Assembly (NCBI RefSeq): GCF_022836935.1 | Contig: NZ_CP083239.1 | Location: 2,060,001-2,124,000, forward strand | From: Ancylobacter polymorphus | GTDB taxonomy: Bacteria; Pseudomonadota; Alphaproteobacteria; Rhizobiales; Xanthobacteraceae | DNA length: 64,000 bases | Direction of reading: 5' to 3' | In this document: one piece after another, positions 17,387 through 28,817 of the stretch | How positions within the stretch are numbered: the stretch's first letter is position 1 | Layout: the number at the start of each line of letters is the position of its first letter | Notes under the pieces: generated by a model | What the model saw: the letters and a program-made list of their open reading frames with translations, nothing else | Database searches by the model: none | Told to the model about the DNA's origin: nothing | Program-made: the position numbers and the translations under genes

Positions 17387-18772
17387 ATGTCGCGGCGTTT
17401 TTCCCTTGAAGCCAACGGTCTTGTCGGCCGCCGGTCGGTCCTTGTCGGCATGGCGGCGCTCGGCGGCGCCGGGCTTGGCGCCGCCGGACTTGGCGGGGCA
17501 ATGCTGGGCTCGACACCGGCCAATGCGGCGGTGCGCCTCGACATCACCTCGGGCACCGTGCAGCCGCTGCCCATCGCCATTACCGATTTCGTCGGCGGCG
17601 GCAGCCCGCAGGACATCGAGGCCGGCAAGGGGGTGTCGCAGATCATCTCCGCCGATCTGCGCCGTTCCGGCCTGTTCGCGCCCATCGACCCCGCCGCCTT
17701 CGTCGAGAAGATCACCAACCCGGACGCCTCGCCGCGCTTCCAGGACTGGCGCGTCATCAACGCTCAGGCGCTCGTCACCGGCCGCATCACCCGCCAGCCG
17801 GATGGGCGGGTGAAGGCGGAATTCCGCCTGTGGGACGTGTTCGCCGGCCAGCAGCTGATCGGCCAGCAATATTTCACCCAGCCGGAGAACTGGCGCCGCG
17901 TCGCCCATATCATCGCCGACGCGATCTATGAGCGTCTGACCGGCGAGAAGGGCTATTTCGACACCCGGATCGTCTTTGTCGACGAGAGCGGGCCGAAGGA
18001 GAAGCGCATCAAGCGCCTCGCCATCATGGACCAGGACGGCGCCAACGTGACCTATCTCACGCGCGGCGACGATCTCGTGCTGACGCCGCGCTTCTCGCCG
18101 ACCAGCCAGGAAATCACCTATATGAGCTATGGCCGCGGCGAGCCGCGCGTCTATCTGCTCAACATCGAAAACGGCCAGCGCGAAGTCGTCGGCAATTTCC
18201 CCAATATGAGCTTCTCGCCGCGCTTCGCCCCGGACGGGCAGCGGGTGATCCTGAGCCTGCAGCAGGGTGCGGATTCCAACATCTTCGTGATGGACCTGCG
18301 CTCCAAGGCCACCACGCGGCTGACCGACACGGCCGCCATCGACACCGCCCCGTGCTATTCGCCCGACGGCACGCAGATCTGCTTCGAGAGCGATCGTGGC
18401 GGCGGCTCGCAGATTTACATCATGAATCCCGATGGCTCGAACCAGCGCCGCATCTCCTTCGGCGACGGGCGCTATTCGACGCCGGTGTGGTCGCCGCGCG
18501 GCGATGTGATCGCCTTCACCAAGCAGGCGCAGGGCCGCTTCGCCATCGGCCTGATGCGGCCGGACGGCTCGGGCGAGCGCATTCTGACCGAGGGCTACCA
18601 CAATGAGGGCCCGACCTTCGCGCCGAATGGCCGGGTGATCATGTTCTTCCGCGACGCGGGGGGCGGAGGCGGCCCGCAGCTCTATACGGTCGACATCACC
18701 GGCTATAATGAGCAGCGTGTGCCGACGCCCAGCTATGCGTCCGATCCCGCTTGGTCGCCCTTGCGCTCCTGA
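17387..18772 (+). CDS. tolB: Tol-Pal system beta-propeller protein TolB
   Basis: Periplasmic protein with an N-terminal TolB domain and a six-bladed C-terminal beta propeller built from WD40-like PD40 repeats ([39 protein letters not shown]). 461 residues from ATG 17387, preceded by GAGG with 8-base spacing. Another ATG at 17360 overlaps the tolA stop. The signal peptide has a twin-arginine pattern ([16 protein letters not shown]) ending near ANAA, suggesting Tat rather than Sec export. Confidence 0.94.
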   Translation: MSRRFSLEANGLVGRRSVLVGMAALGGAGLGAAGLGGAMLGSTPANAAVRLDITSGTVQPLPIAITDFVGGGSPQDIEAGKGVSQIISADLRRSGLFAPIDPAAFVEKITNPDASPRFQDWRVINAQALVTGRITRQPDGRVKAEFRLWDVFAGQQLIGQQYFTQPENWRRVAHIIADAIYERLTGEKGYFDTRIVFVDESGPKEKRIKRLAIMDQDGANVTYLTRGDDLVLTPRFSPTSQEITYMSYGRGEPRVYLLNIENGQREVVGNFPNMSFSPRFAPDGQRVILSLQQGADSNIFVMDLRSKATTRLTDTAAIDTAPCYSPDGTQICFESDRGGGSQIYIMNPDGSNQRRISFGDGRYSTPVWSPRGDVIAFTKQAQGRFAIGLMRPDGSGERILTEGYHNEGPTFAPNGRVIMFFRDAGGGGGPQLYTVDITGYNEQRVPTPSYASDPAWSPLRS

Positions 18773-18848
18773 GCGGGTTCTGTCAGGGAACGATTAACCA
18801 TAAGCGGCGGTTTAAGGCATGGCCGCGAAATGGACGCAATTCAGCAAG

Positions 18849-18870
18849 GTTCTGTAAAGCACGACAGAAC
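18849..18870 (+). other. Inverted repeat between tolB and pal
   Basis: GTTCTGT (18849-18855) and ACAGAAC (18864-18870) form a 7-bp stem with an 8-base loop. No T tract follows, so it is more likely an mRNA stability or regulatory hairpin than a terminator. Confidence 0.45.
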
Positions 18871-18927
18871 ATTGATTGACGCCAGCAGCCAGTCGGCAGA
18901 TCAGTCGGGAATTCAGGAGTCAGCGGA

Positions 18928-19422
18928 ATGATCCGTATGTTGCGCCATCTGGGCGGCGCGCGCGTCGCCTTCATCGTCGGTTTCGCGATGCTCGCGGCCG
19001 CCTGTGCCAAGAACCCGATGGACGGCGCCGGTCAGGCGCTCGGCTCGGCCCCTCCCGGCAGCCCGCAGGAGTTCATCGTCTCCGTCGGCGACCGCGTGTT
19101 CTTCGAGAGCGACCAGACCAGCCTCACCCCGCAGGCGCAGGCCACGCTCGACAAGCAGGCGCAGTGGCTGAACCACTATGCCAAGTACACCTTTACCATC
19201 GAAGGCCATGCCGACGAGCGCGGCACGCGCGAATACAACATCGCCCTCGGTGCCCGCCGCGCCCAGAGCGTGCGCGACTACCTCGTGCAGCGCGGCGTCG
19301 CGGCGAACCGCATGCGGACCATCTCCTACGGCAAGGAGCGCCCGGTCGCGGTGTGCAACGACATCTCCTGCTGGTCGCAGAACCGCCGCGCGGTCACGGT
19401 GCTGAACGCCGCCGGCAGCTGA
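18928..19422 (+). CDS. pal: Peptidoglycan-associated lipoprotein Pal
   Basis: 164-residue outer-membrane lipoprotein. Signal peptide with lipobox LAAAC (Cys ~26), short linker, then an OmpA-like peptidoglycan-binding domain (TIEGHADERGTREYNIALGARRAQSVRDYL). Binds meso-DAP in the cell wall and TolB in the periplasm. It is separated from tolB by 155 bases containing a hairpin, so it may also have its own promoter. Confidence 0.95.
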   Translation: MIRMLRHLGGARVAFIVGFAMLAAACAKNPMDGAGQALGSAPPGSPQEFIVSVGDRVFFESDQTSLTPQAQATLDKQAQWLNHYAKYTFTIEGHADERGTREYNIALGARRAQSVRDYLVQRGVAANRMRTISYGKERPVAVCNDISCWSQNRRAVTVLNAAGS

Positions 19423-19445
19423 TCGCCGCGTCCAAACCTGTCTTG

Positions 19446-19473
19446 ACCCGGCTCGCCCTGCGGGCCGGGTTTG
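19446..19473 (+). terminator. Probable weak terminator after pal
   Basis: ACCCGGC pairs with GCCGGGT around an 11-base loop, followed by only three T. This may be partial termination before cpoB. Confidence 0.4.
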
Positions 19474-19596
19474 GCATTTGAAGGGCTGGCGATCGACCAA
19501 GCGGCGCCTTCTGGGTCAAACTTTGGACGTGATCCGCCCCGTATGCTCCAATGGAAAGTGCGTCGCCTCCCGCCGCCGCTCCTCCCGTTCCAGTGC

Positions 19597-20481
19597 ATGG
19601 CCATGATGACCGTCCGCTCGTTCCGTCCCGCCGCCCTTTTTCTCGTTGCTGCACTCGCCGCTACGTCGTTGCCCCATGAGGCGGCGCAGGCGCAGCAGGA
19701 CAACAATTTCTTTGGCAATCTCTTCAAGCCGCCGGGGCAGGTGCGTGGAGGCAACCAGCCCGCCGAGGCGGTGGAGGAGGCCGACAGCCTCGTCACCCGG
19801 ATCGACCGGCTGGAGAATCAGCTGCGGCAGATGACCGGCCAGATCGAGCAGCTGCAGTTCCGCAACCAGCAGCTTGAGCAGCAAATGCGGGCGTTGCAGG
19901 GCGGCACGGGCCCTGCCGTCGGGGCGGCGCCGGCCACCGACCCGTCCCGTCGCGCCGATGTGTTCGACCCGTCGTCGCAGGCGGGCGCGCCGGGTGCGCC
20001 GCGTCCCCTCGGCACGACCGCACCTTCCGGACCTTCGGGCGCGCCCATGGACCTCGGCACGCTGTCCGGCGCCACTGCGGGAGCGCCGGCCGCAGGCGGC
20101 ACGCCGCGCGAGCTGTTCGATGCCGGCTTCGGTGCGCTTCAACGCCAGGATTATGCGGGGGCGGGCCAGACCTTCGAGCAGTTCGTCCGTCTCTACCCGA
20201 CGGACCGCGCCACGCCTGACGCGTATTACTGGCTGGGCGAAAGCCAGTATCTGCGCAAATCCTACAAGGAAGCGGCGCAGAATTTCCTCAAGGTCTCGAC
20301 CGACTTCCCGAATGCGGTGAAGGCGCCGGACGCGCTGCTGCGTCTCGGCCAGTCGCTCGCCGCCATCGGCGAGAAAGATGCCGCCTGCGCCACGCTGAAT
20401 GCCGTCGGCAATAAATATCCCCGCGCCTCGGCGACGGTGAAGCAGGGGGTGGAGCGTGAGCAGAAGCGCGCCGGCTGCTGA
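19597..20481 (+). CDS. cpoB: Tol-Pal system protein CpoB (YbgF)
   Basis: Periplasmic coordinator of peptidoglycan synthesis and outer-membrane constriction. Signal peptide (SFRPAALFLVAALAATSLP ending near AQAQQ), coiled coil for trimerisation (TRIDRLENQLRQMTGQIEQL ... QQLEQQMRAL), a Gly/Ala/Pro-rich linker, then TPR repeats (ELFDAGFGALQRQDYAGAGQTFEQF, DAYYWLGESQYLRKSYKEAAQ). Several in-frame ATGs exist (19543, 19597, 19603, 19606); 19597 gives a compact signal peptide but no strong ribosome site is seen, so the start is uncertain. The 3' end overlaps tilS by 26 bases. Confidence 0.9.
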   Translation: MAMMTVRSFRPAALFLVAALAATSLPHEAAQAQQDNNFFGNLFKPPGQVRGGNQPAEAVEEADSLVTRIDRLENQLRQMTGQIEQLQFRNQQLEQQMRALQGGTGPAVGAAPATDPSRRADVFDPSSQAGAPGAPRPLGTTAPSGPSGAPMDLGTLSGATAGAPAAGGTPRELFDAGFGALQRQDYAGAGQTFEQFVRLYPTDRATPDAYYWLGESQYLRKSYKEAAQNFLKVSTDFPNAVKAPDALLRLGQSLAAIGEKDAACATLNAVGNKYPRASATVKQGVEREQKRAGC

Positions 20482-21508
20482 CGCTGCGCCCGCCGATCTC
20501 GCGCTCGGCCCGAATGCGGCCGAACTCGCCACGCTCTTTGCCGCCTTCGCCGCCCACAACCATGTGCTGCTCGCCGTTTCCGGCGGGCCGGATTCGACTG
20601 CGCTGATGCTGCTGGCCAAACGGTGGCAGGTCGAGTGCCGGCCGTCGACACAGCTTCACGTCGCCACCGTCGATCACGGGCTGAGAGCCGAGTCGCGCTC
20701 CGAGGCCGACGCGGTGGCCGCGTTGGCGGCGCAGCTGGGTCTCCCGCACAGCGTGCTCGACCTCGCCGCGCCGCTCCCCGTGACGCGGTTGCAAGAGGCG
20801 GCGCGCCATGCGCGTTACGAAGCCTTGACCGCGCACACCCACGCCATTGGCGCCACCGCCCTGGCGACCGCCCATACGCTGGACGATCAAGCCGAAACCG
20901 TCCTGTTCCGGTTGCTGCGCGGCTCCGGTGTCAGCGGGCTCGCCGGCATTCCGGCCGTGCGACCGCTGGGCAGGCTCACTCTGCTGCGCCCGCTGCTCGG
21001 CTGGCCGAAGGCGGATCTGGTCGCGCTTTGCCGGGCGGCGGGCGTCGTCTTCGCCGAGGACCCCTCCAACCTCAACCCGCGCTTTGCCCGTGTGCGGCTG
21101 CGGGCGCTGATGCCCTCGCTGGCGGCGGAAGGGGGCGATGCCGCGACGCTGGGGCGTCATGCCCACCGCATGGCCCGCGCCGATGCCGCGCTGGAGGCGG
21201 CGACGGATGCTGCCGCCGCCGCTCTCGGAGCCGTGCCGGGGGAGGAGGGCGGGTTCGTCTTTCCCCGCCTTGGCCTTGGAGCCTTGCCCGAGGAGATCGC
21301 CCTGCGACTTGTCGGCCGGGCGATCGGGACCGTCGGAACAGGGCCGGTGGAACTCGGCAAGCTGGAGGCACTGATGGGCTGGATCGCCGGCCTTGGGAGC
21401 CGGCAGACGGGCGCGCGCACCCTGGCCGGCGCGGTGGTGAGGGTGAGCCGGCAGAGTGTCGTCGTGGCGCGGGCGCCGGAGCGTCGGCCGCTCGGTTCCC
21501 GCAAGTGA
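20456..21508 (+). CDS. tilS: tRNA(Ile)-lysidine synthase
   Basis: Converts C34 of tRNA-Ile(CAU) to lysidine using ATP and lysine. 350 residues. PP-loop ATP pyrophosphatase motif AVSGGPDSTALM (residues ~40-51), VDHGLRAES, and the conserved EAARHARYEAL and ATAHTLDDQAETVLFRLLRGSG segments. GTG start at 20456 lies inside cpoB (26-base overlap). It is shorter than E. coli TilS because the extra C-terminal domains are reduced, as usual in alphaproteobacteria. Confidence 0.93.
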   Translation: MSRSAPAADAAPADLALGPNAAELATLFAAFAAHNHVLLAVSGGPDSTALMLLAKRWQVECRPSTQLHVATVDHGLRAESRSEADAVAALAAQLGLPHSVLDLAAPLPVTRLQEAARHARYEALTAHTHAIGATALATAHTLDDQAETVLFRLLRGSGVSGLAGIPAVRPLGRLTLLRPLLGWPKADLVALCRAAGVVFAEDPSNLNPRFARVRLRALMPSLAAEGGDAATLGRHAHRMARADAALEAATDAAAAALGAVPGEEGGFVFPRLGLGALPEEIALRLVGRAIGTVGTGPVELGKLEALMGWIAGLGSRQTGARTLAGAVVRVSRQSVVVARAPERRPLGSRK

Positions 21509-21656
21509 CGCCGATTTGCGCGGATGGTCGCAGCTGGCCGCTGCCCTGCATCTTGGCAATCCCCCCTGCGCCACCTAAATTACGGAGCGACAAGGGAGGG
21601 CCGCCAGCGCCGGCGGTGCCCGTGCGTCGGTCACATCCGACGCCGAAAGGGACATG

Positions 21657-23579
<1,923 letters not shown>

Positions 23580-23602
23580 TCCCCGTCTCGGGGTGAAGTG
23601 AG

Positions 23603-23634
23603 GGAAGGTCTGCGCAAGCAGATCTTCCTTTTTT
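23603..23634 (+). terminator. Rho-independent terminator of ftsH
   Basis: An 11-bp stem (ggaaggtctgc with gcagatcttcc, one G-T pair) capped by a GCAA tetraloop and followed by six T. Confidence 0.92.
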
Positions 23635-23771
23635 ATTTGTCGCCGACTTTGCGGTGCAGCAGGCTGGTGAAGTATCCCGCGAGATAAGATCGCGTGATCC
23701 TGATCGCGCCGGCGTCAAGCGCGTCTTTGACGGCCGGGTCGGTGCCGCAATGAACGCTTACACTTTGTGAA

Positions 23772-23833
23772 ACCCTTGCCTATAGGCTCAATGGTAGAGA
23801 AGGGTAAGAACCGACGCGCCGATGGCGCGTCGG
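23772..23833 (+). promoter_or_regulatory. Structured leader upstream of glmM
   Basis: Two consecutive hairpins precede glmM. ACCCTT pairs with AAGGGT across an internal loop containing CCTATAGG (about 23772-23805). A perfect 10-bp stem, ccgacgcgcc with ggcgcgtcgg and a GAT loop, is at 23811-23833. The second ends 28 bases before the ATG. No T tract follows, so it is a leader structure rather than a terminator. Its role is unknown. Confidence 0.45.
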
Positions 23834-23861
23834 GACGGCGTCGATTCGCATGAGGCAGGGC

Positions 23862-25205
23862 ATGGCACGCACATTATTCGGCACCGACGGGATTCGCGGC
23901 CGGGCCAACGGCATCATCACCGCGGAACTCGCGCTGCGGGTCGGCATGGCGGCCGGTCTGGTGTTTCAGCGCGGCGATCATCGCCACCGCGTCGTCATCG
24001 GCAAGGACACCCGCCTGTCCGGTTACATGATCGAGAATGCGCTGGTCGCCGGCTTCACCGCCGTCGGCATGGATGTGCTGCTGCTCGGCCCGATGCCGAC
24101 GCCGGCGGTGGCCATGCTCACCCATTCCATGCGCGCCGATCTCGGCGTCATGATCTCCGCCTCGCACAACCCCTATGATGATAACGGCATCAAGCTGTTC
24201 GGCCCGGACGGCTACAAGCTCTCCGACGAGCTGGAAACCCGGATCGAGGCGCTGATCAGCGGCGATATGGGCGGCATGCTGGCCCAACCCGCCAATATGG
24301 GCCGCGCCAAGCGCATCGAGAGCGTGCATGCACGCTATATCGAATTCGCCAAGCGCACTTTGCCGCGCAACCAGTCCTTTGACGGGCTGCGGGTCGTGGT
24401 CGACTGCGCCAATGGCGCGGCCTATCGCGTGGCCCCGGAGGCGCTGTGGGAACTCGGCTGCGAGGTCATCACCATTGGCGACGAGCCCGATGGTTTCAAC
24501 ATTAACCGCGATGTCGGCTCGACCGCGCCCGAGGCGCTGGCGGCCAAGGTGCGGGAAGTGCGCGCCGATATCGGCATCGCCCTTGATGGCGACGCCGACC
24601 GCGTGCTGATCGTCGATGAAAAGGGCCGGCTGGTTGACGGCGACCAGCTGATGGCCGTGGTGGCCGAGAGCTTCCAGGAGGATGGCCGGCTGTCGCGCGA
24701 CGGTATCGTCGCCACCGTCATGTCCAATCTCGGCCTGGAGCGTCATCTCGCCGATCGCGGTCTCTCCCTCGCCCGCACCCCCGTGGGCGACCGTCATGTG
24801 CTGGAGCACATGCGCAGCCATGGCTTTAATGTCGGCGGCGAACAATCCGGCCACATTATCCTGTCGGATTATTCGACCACGGGCGATGGGCTGGTGGCCG
24901 CGCTACAGGTGCTCGCCGTGGTGCAGCGTCGTGAACGTCCGGTGTCGGAAGTGTGCCACCGCTTCGACCCGCTGCCGCAGATCCTGCGCAATGTGCGCTA
25001 CAAGAGCGGGCGACCGCTGGAGAATGACGGCGTGCTGAAGGCGATCGCCGCCGCCGAGCTGAAGCTCAACAGCCATGGGCGGCTGCTGATCCGTCCCTCC
25101 GGCACCGAACCGGTGATCCGTGTGATGGGCGAGGGCGATGATCGCGATCTCGTCGAGGCGGTGGTGAGCGACATCGTGGAAGCGGTGGGGCTGGCGGCAG
25201 CCTGA
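23862..25205 (+). CDS. glmM: Phosphoglucosamine mutase
   Basis: Interconverts glucosamine-6-phosphate and glucosamine-1-phosphate on the route to UDP-GlcNAc for peptidoglycan and lipid A. 447 residues. Active-site serine loop [15 protein letters not shown] (~residue 100), metal-binding loop [13 protein letters not shown], sugar-binding loop GGEQSGHI and phosphate-binding [18 protein letters not shown] 23862 ([13 protein letters not shown]) matches the family start; an in-frame ATG 12 bases upstream does not. Confidence 0.97.
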   Translation: MARTLFGTDGIRGRANGIITAELALRVGMAAGLVFQRGDHRHRVVIGKDTRLSGYMIENALVAGFTAVGMDVLLLGPMPTPAVAMLTHSMRADLGVMISASHNPYDDNGIKLFGPDGYKLSDELETRIEALISGDMGGMLAQPANMGRAKRIESVHARYIEFAKRTLPRNQSFDGLRVVVDCANGAAYRVAPEALWELGCEVITIGDEPDGFNINRDVGSTAPEALAAKVREVRADIGIALDGDADRVLIVDEKGRLVDGDQLMAVVAESFQEDGRLSRDGIVATVMSNLGLERHLADRGLSLARTPVGDRHVLEHMRSHGFNVGGEQSGHIILSDYSTTGDGLVAALQVLAVVQRRERPVSEVCHRFDPLPQILRNVRYKSGRPLENDGVLKAIAAAELKLNSHGRLLIRPSGTEPVIRVMGEGDDRDLVEAVVSDIVEAVGLAAA

Positions 25206-25239
25206 ACGGTGCCTGTCCTACGTCGACCCAGTCAGTGAA

Positions 25240-25265
25240 CGCCGTCAGGCCCCGGCCTGATGGCG
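25240..25265. terminator. Hairpin between convergent glmM and choV
   Basis: A 12-bp stem (cgccgtcaggcc with ggcctgatggcg, one G-T pair, 2-base loop) lies between two converging genes. A T tract is missing on both strands, so termination is only likely, possibly in both directions. Confidence 0.45.
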
Positions 25266-25290
25266 CTCTGCTATAGAAGAAGCCAAGCGC

Positions 25291-26487
25291 TCAGCCGTCG
25301 AGACGTCGCAGCAGGCCGCGATAGATTTCGTCGTCGTCGCACAGGCCGGCGAGGCGGCCAAGGCTGTCCACCAGCAGGATCGGCAGGTCGGTGTGGCGCT
25401 TCAGTTCGATGGCGGCTTTCAGCTTGAGATCGACCGGCGCGACGATGCAGTCGGCGTCATGCGCCAGCTTGTCGTCGATCAGGCCGGCCTCGCCATCGGC
25501 GGTCGCGAGCACGCCGGTGCGGCCATCGAGATCGAGCGCCACCGGCCGCCCGTCGGCATCGACCTTGACCTTCACATGGCCGTCGCGGTCGAGCACCACG
25601 GCGTCGCCGTCGCGGGCGAGGCTCGCGGCCGGGCGCATCACCGCCGTGCCGCGCAGCACGTTGAGCGGGTTCATGTGCTTCACGAATTCAGCGACATAGG
25701 CATTGGCCGGGCGCAGCAGGATATCCTCGGCCGTGCCGGCCTGCACGATGCGCCCGCCCTCCATGATGGCGATCTTGTTGCCGAGTTTGAGCGCCTCGTC
25801 GAGGTCGTGGCTGACGAAGACAATGGTCTTCTGGATGCGGCGCTGAAGGTCCAGCAGCTCATCCTGCAGCTTGTCGCGGATCAGCGGGTCGAGCGCGGAG
25901 AACGGCTCGTCCATCAGCAGGATATCGGCATCGGTGGCGAAGGCGCGGGCGAGGCCGACGCGCTGCTGCATGCCGCCGGAGAGTTCGTTGGTGTACTTCC
26001 CGGCCCAGTTGGTGAGGCCGACCATGGCGAGCTTTTCGTCGACGATGCGGTTGCGTTCGGCCGCGCTCATGTCGCCGCGCAGTTCCAGCCCGAAGCCGAC
26101 ATTGTCGCGCACCGTGCGCCAGGGCAGCAGGCCGAATTGCTGGAACACCATGGAGACGGTGTGCATGCGGATGTCGCGCAGCGTGTTCTCGTCGCAGCGT
26201 GCGACATCGATGGCGGCGCCCTTGTGCTCGACGAGCACCTCGCCGCGCGCCACCTCGTTCAGCCGGTTGATGGCGCGCAGGATGGTGGATTTGCCGGAGC
26301 CGGACAGGCCCATGAGCACGCAGATCTCGCCGCGCTCGATGGCAAGGCTGACACCGGCCGCGCCGAGCACGGCGCCGGTGGCGGCGAGGATCTCATCGCG
26401 CGAGCGACCCTCGTCGATCAGCCTCAGGGCGCTCTTCTGGTCGGCGCCGAAGACGATGTCGATGTTGCGGAATTCGACGGCGGCCAT
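25291..26487 (-). CDS. choV: Choline ABC transporter ATP-binding protein
   Basis: ATPase of a ProU/OpuA-type importer, 398 residues. Walker A GLSGSGKST (residues ~59-67), Q-loop FQQFGLLPWRTVRDNVGFGLE, signature LSGGMQQRVGLARA, Walker B ILLMDEPFSALDP, H-loop FVSHD. The C-terminal extension (~270-398) contains a CBS-like module (DLPILLVDSLGRLAG). Family details (FGLLPWR) and the adjacent bet genes indicate the ChoXWV choline system of rhizobia rather than a betaine carrier. It starts 3 bases after the choW stop. Confidence 0.9.
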   Translation of the reverse strand: MAAVEFRNIDIVFGADQKSALRLIDEGRSRDEILAATGAVLGAAGVSLAIERGEICVLMGLSGSGKSTILRAINRLNEVARGEVLVEHKGAAIDVARCDENTLRDIRMHTVSMVFQQFGLLPWRTVRDNVGFGLELRGDMSAAERNRIVDEKLAMVGLTNWAGKYTNELSGGMQQRVGLARAFATDADILLMDEPFSALDPLIRDKLQDELLDLQRRIQKTIVFVSHDLDEALKLGNKIAIMEGGRIVQAGTAEDILLRPANAYVAEFVKHMNPLNVLRGTAVMRPAASLARDGDAVVLDRDGHVKVKVDADGRPVALDLDGRTGVLATADGEAGLIDDKLAHDADCIVAPVDLKLKAAIELKRHTDLPILLVDSLGRLAGLCDDDEIYRGLLRRLDG

Positions 26488-26490
26488 GGT

Positions 26491-27342
26491 TCAGCCCTTT
26501 CGCGCGCGGCGCTCGGGCCGCTTGCACACACGGTCCAGCACGATGGCGAGGACGACGATGGCGAGGCCGGCCTCGAAGCCCATGGCGATGTTGACGGAAT
26601 TCAGCGCCCGCACCACTGGTTTGCCCAGACCGTCGGCGCCGACGAGGGCGGCGATGACCACCATGGACAGGCTCAGCATGATGCACTGGGTGATGCCGGC
26701 CATGATGGTCGGCAGCGCATAGGGCAGTTCCACCTTGAACAAGAGCTGGGTCTTAGTGGCGCCGAACGCCTTGCCGGCCTCATAGAGCGCGGGCGGCACC
26801 GAGGAAATGCCGAGATGGGTGAGGCGGATGGGGGCGGGGATGGAGAAGATGACGGTGGAGATCAGCCCCGGCACCGCCCCCAGCCCGAAAAGCACAAGCG
26901 TCGGAATGAGATAGACGAAGGTTGGGATGGTCTGCATCAGGTCCAGTACCGGGCGGATGGCGGTGTAGAGCCAGGGCCGGTGCGCGGCGGCGATGCCGAT
27001 GGGTACGCCGACGACGACGCAGACCAGTGTGGCGCAGATGACCAGCGAGAGCGTTTCCATCGTCGCCGACCAGTAGCCGAGATTGGTCACCAGCAGCAGC
27101 GAGCCGACGATGAACACCACCAATCCAATGGAGCGGTGCACGAGCCAGGCGGCGAGGCCGAACAGGGCGATGAGGAGCAGCGGCGGCACCCAGAGCAGCG
27201 CCGCGGTGAAGCCGCCGATCAGCGCGCCCAGCACCAGCGACACGAAGTCGAAGAAGCCCTGACCATGCGTGGTGAGCAGGTCGACGAAGTCGCGGAGCCA
27301 GATTCCCAGCGGGATCTTGTGCTCGGTCAGCCAGTCATACAT
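26491..27342 (-). CDS. choW: Choline ABC transporter permease
   Basis: 283-residue permease of the ProW family. About seven membrane segments; the binding-protein-dependent transport signature EAGKAFGATKTQLLFKVELPYALPTIMAGI (residues ~188-217) contacts the ATPase. The N-terminal part begins MYDWLTEHKIPLGIWL, typical for choline/betaine permeases. It is transcribed after choX with 169 bases between, including a stem-loop. Confidence 0.9.
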   Translation of the reverse strand: MYDWLTEHKIPLGIWLRDFVDLLTTHGQGFFDFVSLVLGALIGGFTAALLWVPPLLLIALFGLAAWLVHRSIGLVVFIVGSLLLVTNLGYWSATMETLSLVICATLVCVVVGVPIGIAAAHRPWLYTAIRPVLDLMQTIPTFVYLIPTLVLFGLGAVPGLISTVIFSIPAPIRLTHLGISSVPPALYEAGKAFGATKTQLLFKVELPYALPTIMAGITQCIMLSLSMVVIAALVGADGLGKPVVRALNSVNIAMGFEAGLAIVVLAIVLDRVCKRPERRARKG

Positions 27343-27467
27343 GGGCGCTCCTCGGCGGGGTGAGTGAGGGCGGGCGCCGCCTGCCGGCAGGGGCGCTTGC
27401 GGTCAGCATTCAGCAAGGCCCGGCCGCGAGGGGCGCGGGATGACGGTCATCGCTTATGATCGTAAGC

Positions 27468-27494
27468 GGCGGCCCCTCATGGCAAGGGGCCGCC
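27468..27494 (-). other. Stem-loop between choX and choW
   Basis: A perfect 10-bp stem (ggcggcccct with aggggccgcc, 7-base loop) lies in the choX-choW gap with no T run on the minus strand. Such structures after binding-protein genes often stabilise the upstream mRNA and lower downstream expression; that role is inferred. Confidence 0.5.
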
Positions 27495-27511
27495 AGGCCG
27501 CATCACTGGGC

Positions 27512-28471
27512 TCAGAGCTTCAGCGCGGCCTTCACCGCCGGGATGGCGGGCTTGCCGTCGATGGTAGTGACGCCGGCCAGCCAGGGCTCCCACACCGTGG
27601 GATTGGCCTTCAGCCACTTGTCCGCCGCCTTGGCGGGCTCCATCCCGTCGAGCAGGATGTAGCCCATGACGACGTTTTCGGTGTCGAGCGAGAATTTCAG
27701 GTTCTTGATGAGCGTGCCGACATTCGGGCATTCGCTGGTATAGCCGGCGCGAGTGTTGGTATAGATGGTGGCGCCGCCATAATTCGGGCCGAACACGTCG
27801 TCACCGCCCGAGAGATAGCTCATCTTGTACTTGGCATTCATCGGGTGCGGTTCCCAGCCGAGGAAGACGATGGCTTCCTTGCGGCGGGAGGCCCGCTCCA
27901 CCTGGGCAAGCATGCCCTGCTCGCTGGATTCGACGAGATCGAAGCCCTTCAGACCGTATTTGTCGTCCTTGATCATGTCGAGGATCAGGCGGTTTCCGTC
28001 ATTGCCCGGCTCGATGCCGTAGATCTTGCCGCCGAGCTTGTCCTTGAACTTGGCGATGTCGGTGAACGACTTCAGCCCTTCGTCGTAGAGATAGGTCGGC
28101 ACCGCCAGCGTGTACTTGGCGCCTTCGAGATTGACGCCGATCACCTCGACCGTCTTGTCCTCGCGATAGGGCTTCAGATCGGCTTCCATGGTCGGCATCC
28201 AGTTGCCGAGGAAGACGTCGATATCCTTGGTCTGCATGGACTTATACGTCACCGGCACCGAGAGAACCTGCGTCTTCGGGGTGTAGCCGAGCGCTTCCAG
28301 GATGGAGGAGGCGAGCGCAGTGGTGGCGGTGATGTCGGTCCAGCCGACATCGGCGAAGCGGACCGTCTTGCAGGCTGCGGCCTCCGCGGCCTGGGCGGCG
28401 TCGCGGGGCTGGGGAGCGAGGCCGAGCGCCAATCCGAGGGTGGCGGCGGCCATGAAATTGAGCATGCGCAT
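27512..28471 (-). CDS. choX: Choline ABC transporter substrate-binding protein
   Basis: Periplasmic binding protein of the OpuAC class, 319 residues. Signal peptide (MLNFMAAATLGLALGLA, cleavage near AQAAEA), then CKTVRFADVGWTDITATTALASSILEALGY, characteristic of choline-binding ChoX. Start chosen at ATG 28471 (MRMLNF); 28465 and 28492 are in-frame alternatives. It is first in choXWV and divergent from betI-betB; the shared intergenic region carries two similar palindromes. Confidence 0.9.
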   Translation of the reverse strand: MRMLNFMAAATLGLALGLAPQPRDAAQAAEAAACKTVRFADVGWTDITATTALASSILEALGYTPKTQVLSVPVTYKSMQTKDIDVFLGNWMPTMEADLKPYREDKTVEVIGVNLEGAKYTLAVPTYLYDEGLKSFTDIAKFKDKLGGKIYGIEPGNDGNRLILDMIKDDKYGLKGFDLVESSEQGMLAQVERASRRKEAIVFLGWEPHPMNAKYKMSYLSGGDDVFGPNYGGATIYTNTRAGYTSECPNVGTLIKNLKFSLDTENVVMGYILLDGMEPAKAADKWLKANPTVWEPWLAGVTTIDGKPAIPAVKAALKL

Positions 28472-28629
28472 CTTTGTTGTTCCCGTTGGCATCCTGGCAG
28501 GATCATGGAACCGGCGTGGCCTGACGCCAAGCCCGGTACGGCCGGAATCGACAAGTCGGGGACGGCGGGGTGTCTAGGTACCCTTTAGGGCCCGGCCCGC
28601 TCCGCCCGGATGCGGCCTCTGGAGGCTTC

Positions 28630-28649
28630 TTTTGAACAGCTATTCAAAA
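28630..28649. promoter_or_regulatory. Palindromic operator 1 between choX and betI-betB (BetI box candidate)
   Basis: TTTTGAACAGCTATTCAAAA, a 20-bp palindrome with nine of ten pairs matching. It resembles operator 2 at 28818-28837 and the TTGAA/TTCAA dyad expected for BetI. Its position is suited to control of choXWV, 158 bases before the choX ATG. Confidence 0.65.
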
Positions 28650-28817
28650 CGCGATCGGACCATTTGTCACGCGCAATTTTTACCCAGAAACGACGAAGTT
28701 ACGGCGCTTTTCGCGGCGTTTGCCGATTTGCGCCACGGCAACAGAAGCGTTGCGACGCGCTCGGCGGCGGTATTCCGTGCCGCCCGCGCCGGGGATTGCC
28801 GGCGCGGATGATCCATG

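Noticed and set aside
23726..23740. TTGACG as -35 of a glmM promoter
   Set aside because: No acceptable -10 element 16-18 bases downstream.
23776..23860. tRNA-like segment (GGCTCAATGGTAGAG) ahead of glmM
   Set aside because: No acceptor stem, anticodon arm or GGTTCGANTCC T-arm can be paired; more likely part of the glmM leader.
25393..27363. 656-codon open frame opposite choV and choW
   Set aside because: Shadow of the choline transporter genes; His/Glu/Gly-rich low-complexity translation.
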